Source: Metapseudomonas resinovorans DSM 21078 (lineage in GTDB: Bacteria; Pseudomonadota; Gammaproteobacteria; Pseudomonadales; Pseudomonadaceae). From it: a stretch of DNA of 64,000 nt. Location: contig NZ_KE384030.1 of the NCBI RefSeq assembly GCF_000423545.1, positions 62,001-126,000 on the forward strand. The letters are read 5' to 3'. Below, in pieces: positions 35,200 to 44,659 of this stretch. Position 1 is the stretch's first letter; each line of letters starts with the position of its first letter. Both the position numbers and the translations under genes were made by a program. The notes below the pieces were generated by a model. The model did no database searches and was not told the DNA's origin. It saw nothing but the letters and a program-made list of their open reading frames with translations.

Positions 35200-37269
35200 C
35201 TACTCGTCTCCGGAGGAGAAGTCGTAGTCCATCGCCTGGCTGGGACCTTGCAGGTAATAACCCTGGATGTAGTTCACGCCGGCCTGCCATAGGGTGGCCA
35301 GGACGCTGGCTGTCTCGACGAAAGGCACGATGGTCATCTTGGCCTGGGCGTGCAGGCTTGCCAGTTGGGTCTTGAGGGCCTCCTGGTTCTCTGCACGGCT
35401 GAGGTCCTGGGTAAAGGAGCCATCCACCTTCACGAAGTCGATGGAGAGATGTTTGAGGGTATTGAACGGGTTCAACGCGCAGCCGAACTGGCTTAGGGCG
35501 ACCTGGCAGTGCAGTTCGGCCAGGCCTTGGGTAAGCGCCTTGGCTTGCTTCAGATAGGCGATGGCGTCGGGCTCGCTGAACTGGAAGATCAGGGCATCGG
35601 ACGGTAGGCGCGCCGCCTTCAGCGCCACGCTGAGCCACGGCAGCAGCGTCTGGTCCTGCAGGCTGGCGCCGGACAGGTGGACGAAGAGTCGGGTGTTGTG
35701 CCCCTTGGTGCGGTGTTCGGCGAGCAGCTTGATGGAGTTGAGGATCACCCAGCGGTCGATCTTCTCCGCCAGGCCTGCTTCCTTGGCGGCGTCGAGGAAA
35801 TCGGCGGGCGGCACTTCCTCGCCTTGGGGGCTGAGCAGACGCAGTAGCACTTCGTAGTGCTCGAAGCTGTCGCCGCGCAGGCTGATGATCGGTTGGAACA
35901 GCAGGCGGAAGCTGTTGTTCTCCAGGGCCTGCTGGACCATTGCCACCAGGCTGCCACGGTTGGCCGCAGCGGCCAGCTCATCGGCTGGGTTGTACAGCTT
36001 GAGGCCGTTCTCGTCACCCAGTTCGTCGGCGCAGCGATGGGCGCGGTCCACCACGTCCTGGGCCTTGGGGGTAGTCTCGCTTAGGCCGGCAACGCCGATG
36101 CACAGGCTGACCTGCACGGTGCGGTTGCTGACGTCGAAGAGGTGGACGTCGATCTTCTTCAGCAGGTTCTGCAGGCTTTCCTCGGCCTGTTCCGGGGTAA
36201 TGCCCTGTTGCAGGACACCGAATACGTCGTCGCCGTAACGGGCGAGTTGCGCATCGCCAGCGAAGTGGGCACGCAGCAGATTGGCGAGGTCGGTGAGCAA
36301 CAGGTCGACACCGGCAATGCCGACTTCGGCGAGCAGGCTGGAGTAGCGGGTTACGCGGATGTACGCGACGCTCGAAGGCTGACTGGTCTTGACCGCGCGC
36401 TCGGCCGCGGTGTCGAGCATTTCGTTGAAGTGGGAGCGGTTGAACAGGCCAGTGACCAGGTCCTGGCTGCTGATCTCGCGCAGTTTTTCCTCCAGCTCGG
36501 CACTGTCGGTCTCGGCGCGGATGACCACCTGGATGCAGGGCTCCCCATCGTAGGTGGCAGGGGAGAAATTCATGCGTGCCTGGAAGCTCTGGCCGTCCAC
36601 TTTGCAGCCATTGCAGGTGAGTTCGCCGCTGCCTTCGTCGTCGCGGTAGTTCTTCAGGAAGTCCTTGAAACCGGCCTGGTCGACGCCGGCGATCAGGTCG
36701 ATCATCGGCATGCCTTCGAGTTCGTCGCCATCGTCGTAACCGAACATCTCGACGTAGGCGCGGTTGGCATAGATGTGCATGCCGTCGTGGACATAGGCGA
36801 TGGCGTCAACCGAGCTGTCCAGCAACAGCTGGCAGCGTTTCTCGGCTTCCCGCAGGCTGACTTCGGCGGCGCGGCGGGCGCGGCGTTGCTCGAGGTTGGC
36901 CAGCTCGCGGTTGGCGACCAGTACCAGGCGCTCGTCTTCGCCCTGGGGCAGGGCGTCCTGGGCGCCTAGCGCCAGAGCTTCGGTGATGAGGTCGGAGTCG
37001 TTGTCCTGCACCAGTTGGATGAACGGGATGTCCTTGGACTGGCGGCGGATGCTGTTGAGGGCTTCGCCCGGGCTCAGGTGCTCGCTGTCGGGCGCGGCGA
37101 TCAGGAGGTCCCAGCTTTGTTGCAGGACCTCGTTGAGGTCGTCAGCGGAAATGATGCGATGAACGCGAGTCGCGCGGCCTGAGTTGCGAAACAGGCTGAC
37201 CAGGCGCTCGGCTTCGTTCTGCGAGTCTTCCAGGATCAGCAGGCGGATCGTTTTCTTTTCGATGGCCAT
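35200..37269 (-). CDS. fimX: FimX, c-di-GMP-binding regulator of type IV pili
   Basis: FimX is a polar c-di-GMP receptor needed for type IV pilus assembly and twitching at low c-di-GMP. The 689-residue protein has a REC-like domain (about 1-130), a PAS domain (about 145-265), a degenerate GGDEF domain with G346-DDVF in place of GGDEF, and a degenerate EAL domain with E473-VL in place of EAL. The degenerate motifs match the known biology: no cyclase activity, and high-affinity nucleotide binding by the EAL domain. It follows the FimW-like gene by 59 bp in the same direction. The site before ATG 37269 is only weakly Shine-Dalgarno-like. Confidence 0.94.
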   Translation of the reverse strand: MAIEKKTIRLLILEDSQNEAERLVSLFRNSGRATRVHRIISADDLNEVLQQSWDLLIAAPDSEHLSPGEALNSIRRQSKDIPFIQLVQDNDSDLITEALALGAQDALPQGEDERLVLVANRELANLEQRRARRAAEVSLREAEKRCQLLLDSSVDAIAYVHDGMHIYANRAYVEMFGYDDGDELEGMPMIDLIAGVDQAGFKDFLKNYRDDEGSGELTCNGCKVDGQSFQARMNFSPATYDGEPCIQVVIRAETDSAELEEKLREISSQDLVTGLFNRSHFNEMLDTAAERAVKTSQPSSVAYIRVTRYSSLLAEVGIAGVDLLLTDLANLLRAHFAGDAQLARYGDDVFGVLQQGITPEQAEESLQNLLKKIDVHLFDVSNRTVQVSLCIGVAGLSETTPKAQDVVDRAHRCADELGDENGLKLYNPADELAAAANRGSLVAMVQQALENNSFRLLFQPIISLRGDSFEHYEVLLRLLSPQGEEVPPADFLDAAKEAGLAEKIDRWVILNSIKLLAEHRTKGHNTRLFVHLSGASLQDQTLLPWLSVALKAARLPSDALIFQFSEPDAIAYLKQAKALTQGLAELHCQVALSQFGCALNPFNTLKHLSIDFVKVDGSFTQDLSRAENQEALKTQLASLHAQAKMTIVPFVETASVLATLWQAGVNYIQGYYLQGPSQAMDYDFSSGDE

Positions 37270-37328
37270 GGCCTGTGCTTAGCGCCGAACGAGCGCGAAT
37301 AGGCGACGAATGGTGGTGAGTCGGGAAT

Positions 37329-39155
37329 CTACAGCGACTTCCATAGCGAGTCAAAATCTTCCTCGCTGCCTTGCGTCACGCTGCCTGGACCTGTGACAGG
37401 TTTCCCTTGCGGCGGTGTCGGTTGTTCGAAAATCCGGTACTCGAACTGGTTGAAACTGCCGGTACTGGTCAGGCGTCGGGTGAGCACCGCGCGGTGTTCA
37501 TCGCCGTGCAGGTTGATCTGCACTTTGTTGCCTTCCTGGAAGGGCAGGCGCGGGGTGATCAGGGTGGCTGGACGGGAAATCGCGCCAATGGCCGGCAGCA
37601 GCAGGGCGCGCAGGTAATGGCTGTTCTGTTCGCCTTTGCGCATCAGCAGCACGCCGCAGGACTGCGCCTGGGGTGCCACCAGTTCGATGCCCATCTGGGT
37701 GCCGCCGCCTCTCACCTGGCGAATCCAGCGCACTACGGCGATGCTCCAACCCTGGTCGGGCGCGTCCTGAACACCGAGCAGCTCGCCGGCCTGTAGCTGG
37801 CTGGGGACTTCCTTGGGCCAGCTCAGGCAGTAGCCGCCTGGGCTGTGGTTGACCACCGCGACGTTGAAGGTCGGATAGCTTTCCGGTGCTGTGCTGGCCT
37901 GAGGCGGAGGGGGGCTGCTCTCGGAAACGGGCCTGGTGTATTCGATTTCTTCCATCGGCATGCCCGGCTGCCAGCCCTGGGTGGGTTGCGCGTCGAAGGC
38001 GTTGGCCCAGATGTCTTTTGCAGGTTTCTTGCCGAGCGTGTCGAACACCGCCTGGCCGACATCCTCGGGCAGCTTGAGCACTTCGCTGAAAGAGCGACTG
38101 CCTGCCAGGAAGAAGTGTAGCGCGCTCATGCCGATGCACAGGGTCAGGCCGCCCTGGCCGGGGTTGCGCTGGAAGGTGCGCTCGGAAATATCGCCCCAGG
38201 CTGAACTCAGGTGCTGCAGCAGATCGAGGGTCAGGCCCTCAGGCAGCGGTAGGCGCGCCTGGTTGCGCTGTTCGGCTGGCAGGATCAGGTATTCCTTGAT
38301 GACATCCACCAGCGGCAGCGGGTCGAGGCCCAGCAGCGTGCGTGGGTCGACTTCCTGGAACAGCGACTTGTAGCGCGGTGGCCCGTCCAGTTGGGGTGCC
38401 ACGGCGAAGAGGCTGGAGGGCAGCTCGGCCGGCTGAAGTTTCACCAGCGTGCTCCAGGGTTCGAGGATTTCCGCCAGGCGGGCGATGCCGTTCTGGCGCA
38501 TCTGGTTGCAGCGGGCGCAACCCAGCAGCAGTGCCACCAGGTAGGTCTGCTCAACGCTGAGCCCTTGCGTGTGGCGTGCAAGCGGGTCGCGCACGGCGAC
38601 TCGATGGAGTTGGCGGCTCTGAGCCAACTGATAGAGCTGGTGCAGTTCCAGCCAGAGGCCTTCGGGGACCGGGCAGTAGAGCTGGCTGGAGCGGATCAGT
38701 GGGCCGTTCAGGCTGTGGGTTGCCCGTTGCAGGGCAATGGCGAGGAGCTGTGCGCGCTCGCGGTCACGGCTGGGGCGCGGCGACTCCTGCACGATGATCA
38801 GTTTGTAGCCGATGGCCAGGTGGTTCTGCAGGGCCTGGCAGAGGTTGGCAACCTTGCGCGGGCGCTCGTCCAGGACGATGGACTGGCCAATGAAGTGCCG
38901 TTCCAGGTGCTGGCAGACGAAATGCACTTCCGGACGCATCAACTCGAGAAGTTGCAGGCGGTTCTCGGTCGGGGTGATCAACTGGTTGAGTTCCACCAGG
39001 GCCTGATAGAGCTGGCGAGCGGTTTCGCCGAGGTTGGCCTTGGGCAGGTGGGAGATCCAGCGTTTCAGCTCACGAGGGGTGGCATCGCAGAAGGACAGGC
39101 TCTGTTTGCTAGGCGCGGGTGCACGCAACAGCAGGTGAGGGCTCTGGTGGTCCAT
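37329..39155 (-). CDS. PilZ-like c-di-GMP effector candidate (FimW-like)
   Basis: The 608-residue protein has no signal peptide. The first ~400 residues are helical and of unknown fold; the C-terminal part contains a PilZ-type sequence with an NxSxxG motif (VVNHSPGGYCLSW) followed by a WIRQVRGGGTQMGIEL strand set, as in PilZ c-di-GMP receptors. By position and layout it matches PA4958, which I recall being named FimW, a c-di-GMP effector recruited to cell poles on surface contact; I leave the symbol blank because the name rests on memory. It lies directly upstream of fimX, and probably in the same transcript, which fits a joint role in surface attachment and pili. Confidence 0.75.
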   Translation of the reverse strand: MDHQSPHLLLRAPAPSKQSLSFCDATPRELKRWISHLPKANLGETARQLYQALVELNQLITPTENRLQLLELMRPEVHFVCQHLERHFIGQSIVLDERPRKVANLCQALQNHLAIGYKLIIVQESPRPSRDRERAQLLAIALQRATHSLNGPLIRSSQLYCPVPEGLWLELHQLYQLAQSRQLHRVAVRDPLARHTQGLSVEQTYLVALLLGCARCNQMRQNGIARLAEILEPWSTLVKLQPAELPSSLFAVAPQLDGPPRYKSLFQEVDPRTLLGLDPLPLVDVIKEYLILPAEQRNQARLPLPEGLTLDLLQHLSSAWGDISERTFQRNPGQGGLTLCIGMSALHFFLAGSRSFSEVLKLPEDVGQAVFDTLGKKPAKDIWANAFDAQPTQGWQPGMPMEEIEYTRPVSESSPPPPQASTAPESYPTFNVAVVNHSPGGYCLSWPKEVPSQLQAGELLGVQDAPDQGWSIAVVRWIRQVRGGGTQMGIELVAPQAQSCGVLLMRKGEQNSHYLRALLLPAIGAISRPATLITPRLPFQEGNKVQINLHGDEHRAVLTRRLTSTGSFNQFEYRIFEQPTPPQGKPVTGPGSVTQGSEEDFDSLWKSL

Positions 39156-39305
39156 CCGGATCGGTTTCTCCGATTTCTCGTGTGGGGTGTATTGGGCTGG
39201 ATCTCAGCACTCTATCAGCATCCTTGCGCGCTGGCAGCCTATCCAAAGGGTCGGCCTGTGGACGGGTTGGCCGTTTGGCCGTGCGCAGTGATTGGCTGAT
39301 AGGCG

Positions 39306-39333
39306 CCTGGCCGAACCGGACGGTCCGGCCAGG
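39306..39333 (-). terminator. Hairpin in the psd-fimW gap
   Basis: CCTGGCCG and CGGCCAGG form an 8-bp stem with a 12-base loop, 11 bp after the psd stop. Neither strand has a T tract, so termination is uncertain. The remaining ~150 bp of the gap shows no feature I can support. Confidence 0.35.
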
Positions 39334-39344
39334 ATTCGCTTCGA

Positions 39345-40208
39345 TCAGGCGTCCTTGGGCAGGGCCAGCAACTGGCCCATGCGTACCTGGCTGCCGGGCC
39401 AGGCGTTCTCGGACCAGCGAACCTGGTCCGGGCCGAACAGGACAATCGCGGTGGAACCCAGCTTGAAACGACCGAGCTCGTCGCCCTTCTCCAGCTTGAT
39501 GGGCGCGCGCGCCGCTTCGTCATAGCTGAAGGTCTTCAGCTCGCGCTTCGGCGGCGTCACCAGGCCGGCCCAAGTGGTTTCGATCGAGGCGACGATCATC
39601 GCGCCCACCAGCACCACGGCCATCGGGCCGCGCTCGGTATCGAAGATGCACACCACGCGCTCGTTGCGGGCGAAGAGCTCAGGCACGTTTTCGGCGGTGC
39701 TCTGGTTTACCGAGAACAGCCGGCCCGGTACATAGACCATCTCCCGCAACGTGCCGCCCAGGGGCGCATGCACACGGTGATAGTCCTTGGGCGAAAGGTA
39801 GACAGTGGCGAACTCGCCGCCCATGAAGGGCGCGGCGCGCTCGGCGTCGCCACCCAGCAGCTCCAGTACGCTGAAGCTGTGGCCTTTTGCCTGGAAGCAG
39901 CGGCCGTGCTCGATCGGACCCATCTGGCTGATGGCGCCATCGGCCGGGCAGAGGATGGCCTCGGGGGTTTCGTCCAATGGTCGGGCGCCAGGCTTCAAGG
40001 CACGGGTGAAGAAGGCGTTGAAGTGCTCATAGGCGGTGAGGTCTTCGACCAGCGCTTCACTCATGTTCACCTGGTAGCGCTTGGCGAACCAGGTGGTGAA
40101 AGCATTCTTGAACCAGTGCACGCGGCACTCGGCGATGCAGCCGGCCAGGCGCGACAGCAGGTGATGCGGCAGCAGGTACTGGCTGATGATGAATAGGCGT
40201 TCTTTCAT
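39345..40208 (-). CDS. psd: Phosphatidylserine decarboxylase
   Basis: Psd converts phosphatidylserine to phosphatidylethanolamine at the inner membrane. The 287-residue proenzyme contains the LGST motif at 250-253, where self-cleavage between G251 and S252 gives the beta chain and an alpha chain with an N-terminal pyruvoyl group. Other conserved blocks (PADGAISQMG, YLSPKDYHRVHAP, PGRLFSVN) are intact. It starts 24 bp downstream of rhdA on the reverse strand, so the two are likely co-transcribed. Confidence 0.97.
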   Translation of the reverse strand: MKERLFIISQYLLPHHLLSRLAGCIAECRVHWFKNAFTTWFAKRYQVNMSEALVEDLTAYEHFNAFFTRALKPGARPLDETPEAILCPADGAISQMGPIEHGRCFQAKGHSFSVLELLGGDAERAAPFMGGEFATVYLSPKDYHRVHAPLGGTLREMVYVPGRLFSVNQSTAENVPELFARNERVVCIFDTERGPMAVVLVGAMIVASIETTWAGLVTPPKRELKTFSYDEAARAPIKLEKGDELGRFKLGSTAIVLFGPDQVRWSENAWPGSQVRMGQLLALPKDA

Positions 40209-40232
40209 TGGGGTTCCTTGGCGGGTAGGGCG

Positions 40233-41048
40233 TCAGAGCTCTACAGGGGTATCCGGATGATTGCCCCACTCGGACCAGGACCCGGCATAGCCCTTGACCC
40301 GCGGATAACCGAGGGCCTTGGCGACCAGGTAGGTGAAGCCCGAGCGGTGGTGCGTCTGGCAGTGGGTGACGATTTCCTTGTCCGGCGTGATGCCCAGGGA
40401 CTGGAGGATTCCGGCCATGTCGGTACGGATGCGCAGGGCGCGAGCGGGGTCCATGCCGGCGGTCCACTCGAAGTTGACCGCGCCGGGGATATGCCCGGCC
40501 TTGGCGGCCAGCACCTTGGTGCCGTTGTACTCGCCGGGACCGCGAGCGTCCCAGATGGCCAGATCGGCGGCGCCCAGGCGGCCCTGCAGGTACTCGCGGG
40601 TGGCGGTGGGTTCGTCGTGCAGGGTCAGGGCGAGCGGGCCACCCACTGGCGTGGGTGTGGCTTCAGTGGTTTCCCGGCCTTCGGCCAGCCAGGCGTGCAG
40701 GCCACCGTTCAGGTAGTGGTAACGGTGGTGGCCGATCACATCGAGCAGCCAGATGAAACGTCCGGCCCAGCCGCCGCCTTCGTCGTCATAGACCACATAG
40801 GTGGCATCGGCGCGGTGGCCGAGTTCGCCGAACAGCTTTTCGAGGTCGGCCTTGGGCGGCAGCAAGCCAGGTGCCGGTGGCTGGCCGAGCTGGGTGCGCT
40901 TCGGATCGACGAAGCGTGCGCCAGGTATGTGGCCTGCGGTGTAGCGGGCAACGCTGGTGAGGTCGACCAGGATCAGCTCGCTGGCGCCAAGCAGGGCCAC
41001 CAGTTCGGCCGGCTCGATTACCAGTGGCAGGTTGGAGAAGGCAGACAT
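40233..41048 (-). CDS. rhdA: Thiosulfate:cyanide sulfurtransferase (rhodanese) RhdA
   Basis: This 271-residue tandem-domain rhodanese has an inactive N-terminal domain and a C-terminal domain with the catalytic cysteine C230 in the loop CQTHHRSG. That active-site sequence is the one known from Azotobacter vinelandii RhdA, and it differs from the CRKGVTA-type loop of bovine rhodanese. It moves sulfane sulfur from thiosulfate to cyanide or other acceptors; in cyanogenic pseudomonads it can aid cyanide detoxification. GGAGG precedes the ATG. The HDOD gene lies 45 bp upstream and psd 24 bp downstream in the same direction. Confidence 0.95.
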   Translation of the reverse strand: MSAFSNLPLVIEPAELVALLGASELILVDLTSVARYTAGHIPGARFVDPKRTQLGQPPAPGLLPPKADLEKLFGELGHRADATYVVYDDEGGGWAGRFIWLLDVIGHHRYHYLNGGLHAWLAEGRETTEATPTPVGGPLALTLHDEPTATREYLQGRLGAADLAIWDARGPGEYNGTKVLAAKAGHIPGAVNFEWTAGMDPARALRIRTDMAGILQSLGITPDKEIVTHCQTHHRSGFTYLVAKALGYPRVKGYAGSWSEWGNHPDTPVEL

Positions 41049-41093
41049 GAAAGCCTCCGTGAATGAACAAAGTGGCGGATTGTATAGGAAAGC

Positions 41094-42617
41094 CTAGCGG
41101 CCGCGTCTGGCGAAGGTGGCGAGGGCGCGCTCGATGCACTGGGCCGTCTTGGCGAAGGCGCGCAGGCTGATTTCGGCGAAAGGCGCGCCGTCCTGGTCCG
41201 CCACCACCAGCATGGCCACCCGACCGTTCACCGCGATGGAGCGCAGCAACAGGTGATGTCCCGGGAACAGACTCTTGAGCTGGCCGGGCAGCAGGGCAGA
41301 AAACTGCGCCATGTTGTCGGGGCCCAGGCGCAACTGTCCGGGTTGGGTGAGCAGGCGTCGCAGCACCTGGCTCTGGTTGGGGTCCAGTTGCAGGCCGTTG
41401 GCCTCCTTTGGCAGTCCGGCCTGTTGCTGGGACAGTAGACGGCTGTGATTGCGGTCGGCCAGTAGTACGAGGATCCGACGCATGCCACCGCTTTCCAGGG
41501 CATCTCGGGCGCAGGCGGAAAGTTGCACCACGTTGGTGAAGGGGCTGGGTTCGCGAATCAGCTCGCCGCAGTGACGGCGCCAGTCGTCCAGGGCGCCTGC
41601 AGTAGGTGCTGGTGCCGTGACGGGTTCACGGTGCAGGCGATGTTGGTTCCAGGGCCAGAGCAGTGCTTCGGCGGGGTGCCAGAGGTCGTCGCGGGCATGC
41701 AAGCGCCCGCTCTGCGCGGCCTGTTGGTGGACATGCTGCTGCAGTTCGTCGAGCGGCATCTTCATGAACAACCCGGTGAGGCGCTGCCAGCGAAGGCTGT
41801 GGCCGCCGGACCAGCCGGCATGGGCAGAAATCGCCAGGCCGTTGGCCAGCAGGACGGTGTTGCCCGGTTGGGTCAGCCAGCGACCCAGGGCAGGGTTGGC
41901 GTCCAGTTGTTGCTGCTGGTGCAGGGGGTGTTCATTGTCGCGGGCGATATGGAGGGCCTTCACCAGCAGGCGACGATCGTCATTCAGCAGGCGGTAGCCC
42001 TCGACAATCCAGCCGGGCAACTTCCAGTGTTCGGCCAGGGCCTGGCAGAGTCGCAGCAGCGGCACGCCAAGCAGTTCGCGCTCGACCCTGGTGGCCGGCT
42101 CGCCTTCGCCCAGTACGCGCCTTTCCCAGGTGGCGAAGAGCTCCGGATGGGTGGCCAGGAGCGGCCAGAGGGGGGAGAGGAATAAAAGACTGCACCAGTG
42201 GATCTCCTGCCAGAGGCGCGCGAGTCGGGCGGCGAATAGACCGTTGGCCTGCTGGGCGGCGTGCTGGCTGATCAACTGCAACTGGCGCAGCGCGTGGGGA
42301 ATTTCTTCCTCGGGGATGGCCGGCAAGCGGTTGAGCAACACTTCCGCGCGCTTCAGGCCCAGGCGGCTGAGGGCGACTTCCAGGCTCTCCGCCGGGCTGC
42401 TCAGCATGCTGCCGGCGGCGTTGGCCTCGCGCAGAAGGCTGAGGGCAAGGGCAGGACTCTCCTGAGTCAGGTCGGCGATATCGCGCAGGGAGCGGCGGCC
42501 GTCGCCGAGGGCGCGGCGGACTTTCTCATGGGCGGCGGCGGGGACGGGCAGGCGCACTCCATCGAGGTGCTTGATCCAGCCGTCGAGGCTGCGTGGCAAG
42601 GGCTTTGCGGTTGACAT
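41094..42617 (-). CDS. HDOD domain-containing protein
   Basis: The 507-residue protein has an N-terminal HDOD domain (from about residue 15 to 230; PVPAAAHEKVRRAL, ESPALALSLLREAN, LEVALSRLGLKRAEVLLN), a catalytically dead relative of HD phosphohydrolases common in signalling proteins, and a C-terminal region ending in a GAF-like part (VNGRVAMLVVADQDG). It lacks an HD dyad, so it is probably a scaffold or regulator. ATG 42617 is favoured over the 17-codon longer frame; its ribosome site is weak. It is divergent from motA, so a motility-related role is possible but unproven. It corresponds by position to PA4955. Confidence 0.82.
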   Translation of the reverse strand: MSTAKPLPRSLDGWIKHLDGVRLPVPAAAHEKVRRALGDGRRSLRDIADLTQESPALALSLLREANAAGSMLSSPAESLEVALSRLGLKRAEVLLNRLPAIPEEEIPHALRQLQLISQHAAQQANGLFAARLARLWQEIHWCSLLFLSPLWPLLATHPELFATWERRVLGEGEPATRVERELLGVPLLRLCQALAEHWKLPGWIVEGYRLLNDDRRLLVKALHIARDNEHPLHQQQQLDANPALGRWLTQPGNTVLLANGLAISAHAGWSGGHSLRWQRLTGLFMKMPLDELQQHVHQQAAQSGRLHARDDLWHPAEALLWPWNQHRLHREPVTAPAPTAGALDDWRRHCGELIREPSPFTNVVQLSACARDALESGGMRRILVLLADRNHSRLLSQQQAGLPKEANGLQLDPNQSQVLRRLLTQPGQLRLGPDNMAQFSALLPGQLKSLFPGHHLLLRSIAVNGRVAMLVVADQDGAPFAEISLRAFAKTAQCIERALATFARRGR

Positions 42618-42734
42618 AGAGGGCCGCCAATCTGGCTTTTCGCCTGAACAGGCTATAGTCTGGCGCATATCTTCCGATAATTAGAAGGGGCTCTTTTCAT
42701 AACCCTTTCTACTGACTCTTCAAGCTTCCTTCCT

Positions 42735-43586
42735 ATGGCAAAAATCATCGGCATCATCGTCGTATTCGCCAGCGTGCTCGGTGGGTACATCCTGTCTCAC
42801 GGCAAAATCGCCGCGTTGATCCAGCCTTTCGAGGTGTTGATCATCGGTGGCGCCGCGCTCGGGGCGTTCCTTCAGGCCAACCCCGGCAGCACGACGATGA
42901 TCGTGTTCAAGAAGTCGCTGAAGATGTTCGGCACCCGTTTCACCCACGGTTTCTACCTGGAAGTGCTGCGCTTGCTCTATGAGATCCTCAACAAGAGCCG
43001 TCGCGAAGGGATGATGGCCATCGAGGCCGATATCGAGGACGCCGCCGCTAGTCCCATCTTCAGCAAGTACCCGGGCATCCTCAAGGATGAGCGGATGACT
43101 GCCTACATTTGCGATTACCTGCGCATCATGTCGTCCGGCAACATGGCGCCCCATGAGCTGGAAGGCCTGTTCGACATGGAACTGGCCAGCCTGAAGGAAG
43201 AGTTGGAGCACCCTGCCCACGCCGTCAACCGGATCGCCGATGGTCTGCCGGGCTTCGGTATCGTCGCTGCGGTACTGGGTATCGTGGTCACGATGGCCAT
43301 GCTGGGCGAGGCCGAGCAGGCCGCCCTCGGCCAGCACGTGGGGGCGGCGCTGGTGGGTACCTTCCTCGGTATCCTCGCGGCCTACGGCTTCTTCGGCCCG
43401 CTGGCGGTGTCCCTGGAGCACGATGCCCGCGAAGAGCTGAACGTGTTCGAGGCTATCAAGGCCTGCCTGGTGGCTTCCGCTTCCGGCATGCCGCCGTCGC
43501 TGGCAGTGGAGTTCGGCCGCAAGACGCTGTTCCCGGCGCATCGCCCGAGCTTCAGCGAGCTGGAACAAGCCGTGCGCGGCAGCTGA
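42735..43586 (+). CDS. motA: Flagellar motor stator protein MotA
   Basis: MotA forms the proton-conducting stator with MotB. The 283-residue protein has four hydrophobic helices: two at the N terminus (KIIGIIVVFASVLGGYIL, VLIIGGAALGAFL), then the cytoplasmic loop with the conserved charges (REGMMAIEADIE, R and E implicated in rotor contact) and two C-terminal helices (FGIVAAVLGIVVTMAML, GTFLGILAAYGFFGP). The ATG has no purine-rich Shine-Dalgarno sequence upstream (CTTCCTTCCT), which is unusual. A TATAGT hexamer at 42654-42659 is a possible -10. motB follows 10 bp downstream. Confidence 0.97.
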   Translation: MAKIIGIIVVFASVLGGYILSHGKIAALIQPFEVLIIGGAALGAFLQANPGSTTMIVFKKSLKMFGTRFTHGFYLEVLRLLYEILNKSRREGMMAIEADIEDAAASPIFSKYPGILKDERMTAYICDYLRIMSSGNMAPHELEGLFDMELASLKEELEHPAHAVNRIADGLPGFGIVAAVLGIVVTMAMLGEAEQAALGQHVGAALVGTFLGILAAYGFFGPLAVSLEHDAREELNVFEAIKACLVASASGMPPSLAVEFGRKTLFPAHRPSFSELEQAVRGS

Positions 43587-43596
43587 AGGCTGAGTC

Positions 43597-44649
43597 ATGG
43601 AGAACAACCAGCCGATCATCGTCAAGCGCGTCAAGCGCTACGCCGCCGGTCACCACGGCGGTGCCTGGAAGATCGCCTTCGCCGACTTCGCCACCGCGAT
43701 GATGGCGTTCTTCCTGGTGCTCTGGCTGATGTCCTCGGCCACGCCCGAGCAGAAGAAAGCCATCTCTGGCTACTTCAAGGACCCCATCGGCTTCACCGAG
43801 AGTGCCAGCCCCTACGTCATCGACTTGGGGGGGACGCCGACGCCAGCGCCTGATCGCACTCTCAATCCGGAACTGAAGGACGCCCCTGATGCCCAGGAGG
43901 TGCCAACCGACACCAGCGATACCGCGCCCGTTGACGCCAGCCAGGTCGAAACCCTGGCCGAGCAGATCGAGCGCGAGCGCCTGGAGTTGTTGCTGCAGGA
44001 GCTGCAGAACAAGGTCGAAGAGAACCCCGAGCTGCGCAAGTTCAAAGACCAGATACTTTTCGAGATCACCCAGGACGGCCTGCGCATCCAGATCATGGAT
44101 GCTGCCAACCGCCCTATGTTCGACCTTGGCAGTGCCCGCCTGCAGCCCTATTTCGAAGACATCCTGCTGATCCTCGCGGAGACCATCAAGGCGGTCCCCA
44201 ACAAGATCAGCATCAGCGGCCATACCGACGCCAAGCCCTATGCCGGCGATGGCGATTTCGGCAATTGGGAGCTGTCCGCCGGTCGTGCCAACGCTGCACG
44301 CCGGACCCTGATCGCCGGTGGTTACCCGGAAGGGCAGGTGGCGCGGGTGGTGGGGTATGCCTCGTCCGCATTGTTCGATCGCAAGGACCCTTTCAACCCG
44401 GTCAACCGCCGCATCGATATCATCGTCCTGACCAAGAGGGCCCAGCGAGCCATCGAGGGTGAACAGGGGGAGAGTGACCAGCCTGACGATCAGCAGCCTC
44501 AGCAAGCCGAGCCCCCAGTCAGTGACGGGGCGATGCCTCAACCGCCGGCGACTGACCCGGGGGAGCCCACACAACCGCGTGAGCTAAGAGAGAAACTGAA
44601 CATCTTCGAAGACGGTGTGCTGAGGATGGACGAGCCCAAGGGGCAGTGA
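43597..44649 (+). CDS. motB: Flagellar motor protein MotB
   Basis: MotB anchors the stator to peptidoglycan. The 350-residue protein has a short cytoplasmic N terminus, one transmembrane helix (about 27-49) with the proton-accepting Asp in FADFATAMMAFFLVLWLM, a periplasmic linker (about 70-140), and an OmpA-like peptidoglycan-binding domain with ISGHTDAKPY and NWELSAGRANAARR. A ~60-residue Pro/Gln/Glu-rich tail follows the OmpA domain. It begins 10 bp after motA and ends just before a perfect 13-bp terminator hairpin. Confidence 0.97.
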   Translation: MENNQPIIVKRVKRYAAGHHGGAWKIAFADFATAMMAFFLVLWLMSSATPEQKKAISGYFKDPIGFTESASPYVIDLGGTPTPAPDRTLNPELKDAPDAQEVPTDTSDTAPVDASQVETLAEQIERERLELLLQELQNKVEENPELRKFKDQILFEITQDGLRIQIMDAANRPMFDLGSARLQPYFEDILLILAETIKAVPNKISISGHTDAKPYAGDGDFGNWELSAGRANAARRTLIAGGYPEGQVARVVGYASSALFDRKDPFNPVNRRIDIIVLTKRAQRAIEGEQGESDQPDDQQPQQAEPPVSDGAMPQPPATDPGEPTQPRELREKLNIFEDGVLRMDEPKGQ

Positions 44650-44659
44650 TCCCGCTGCA

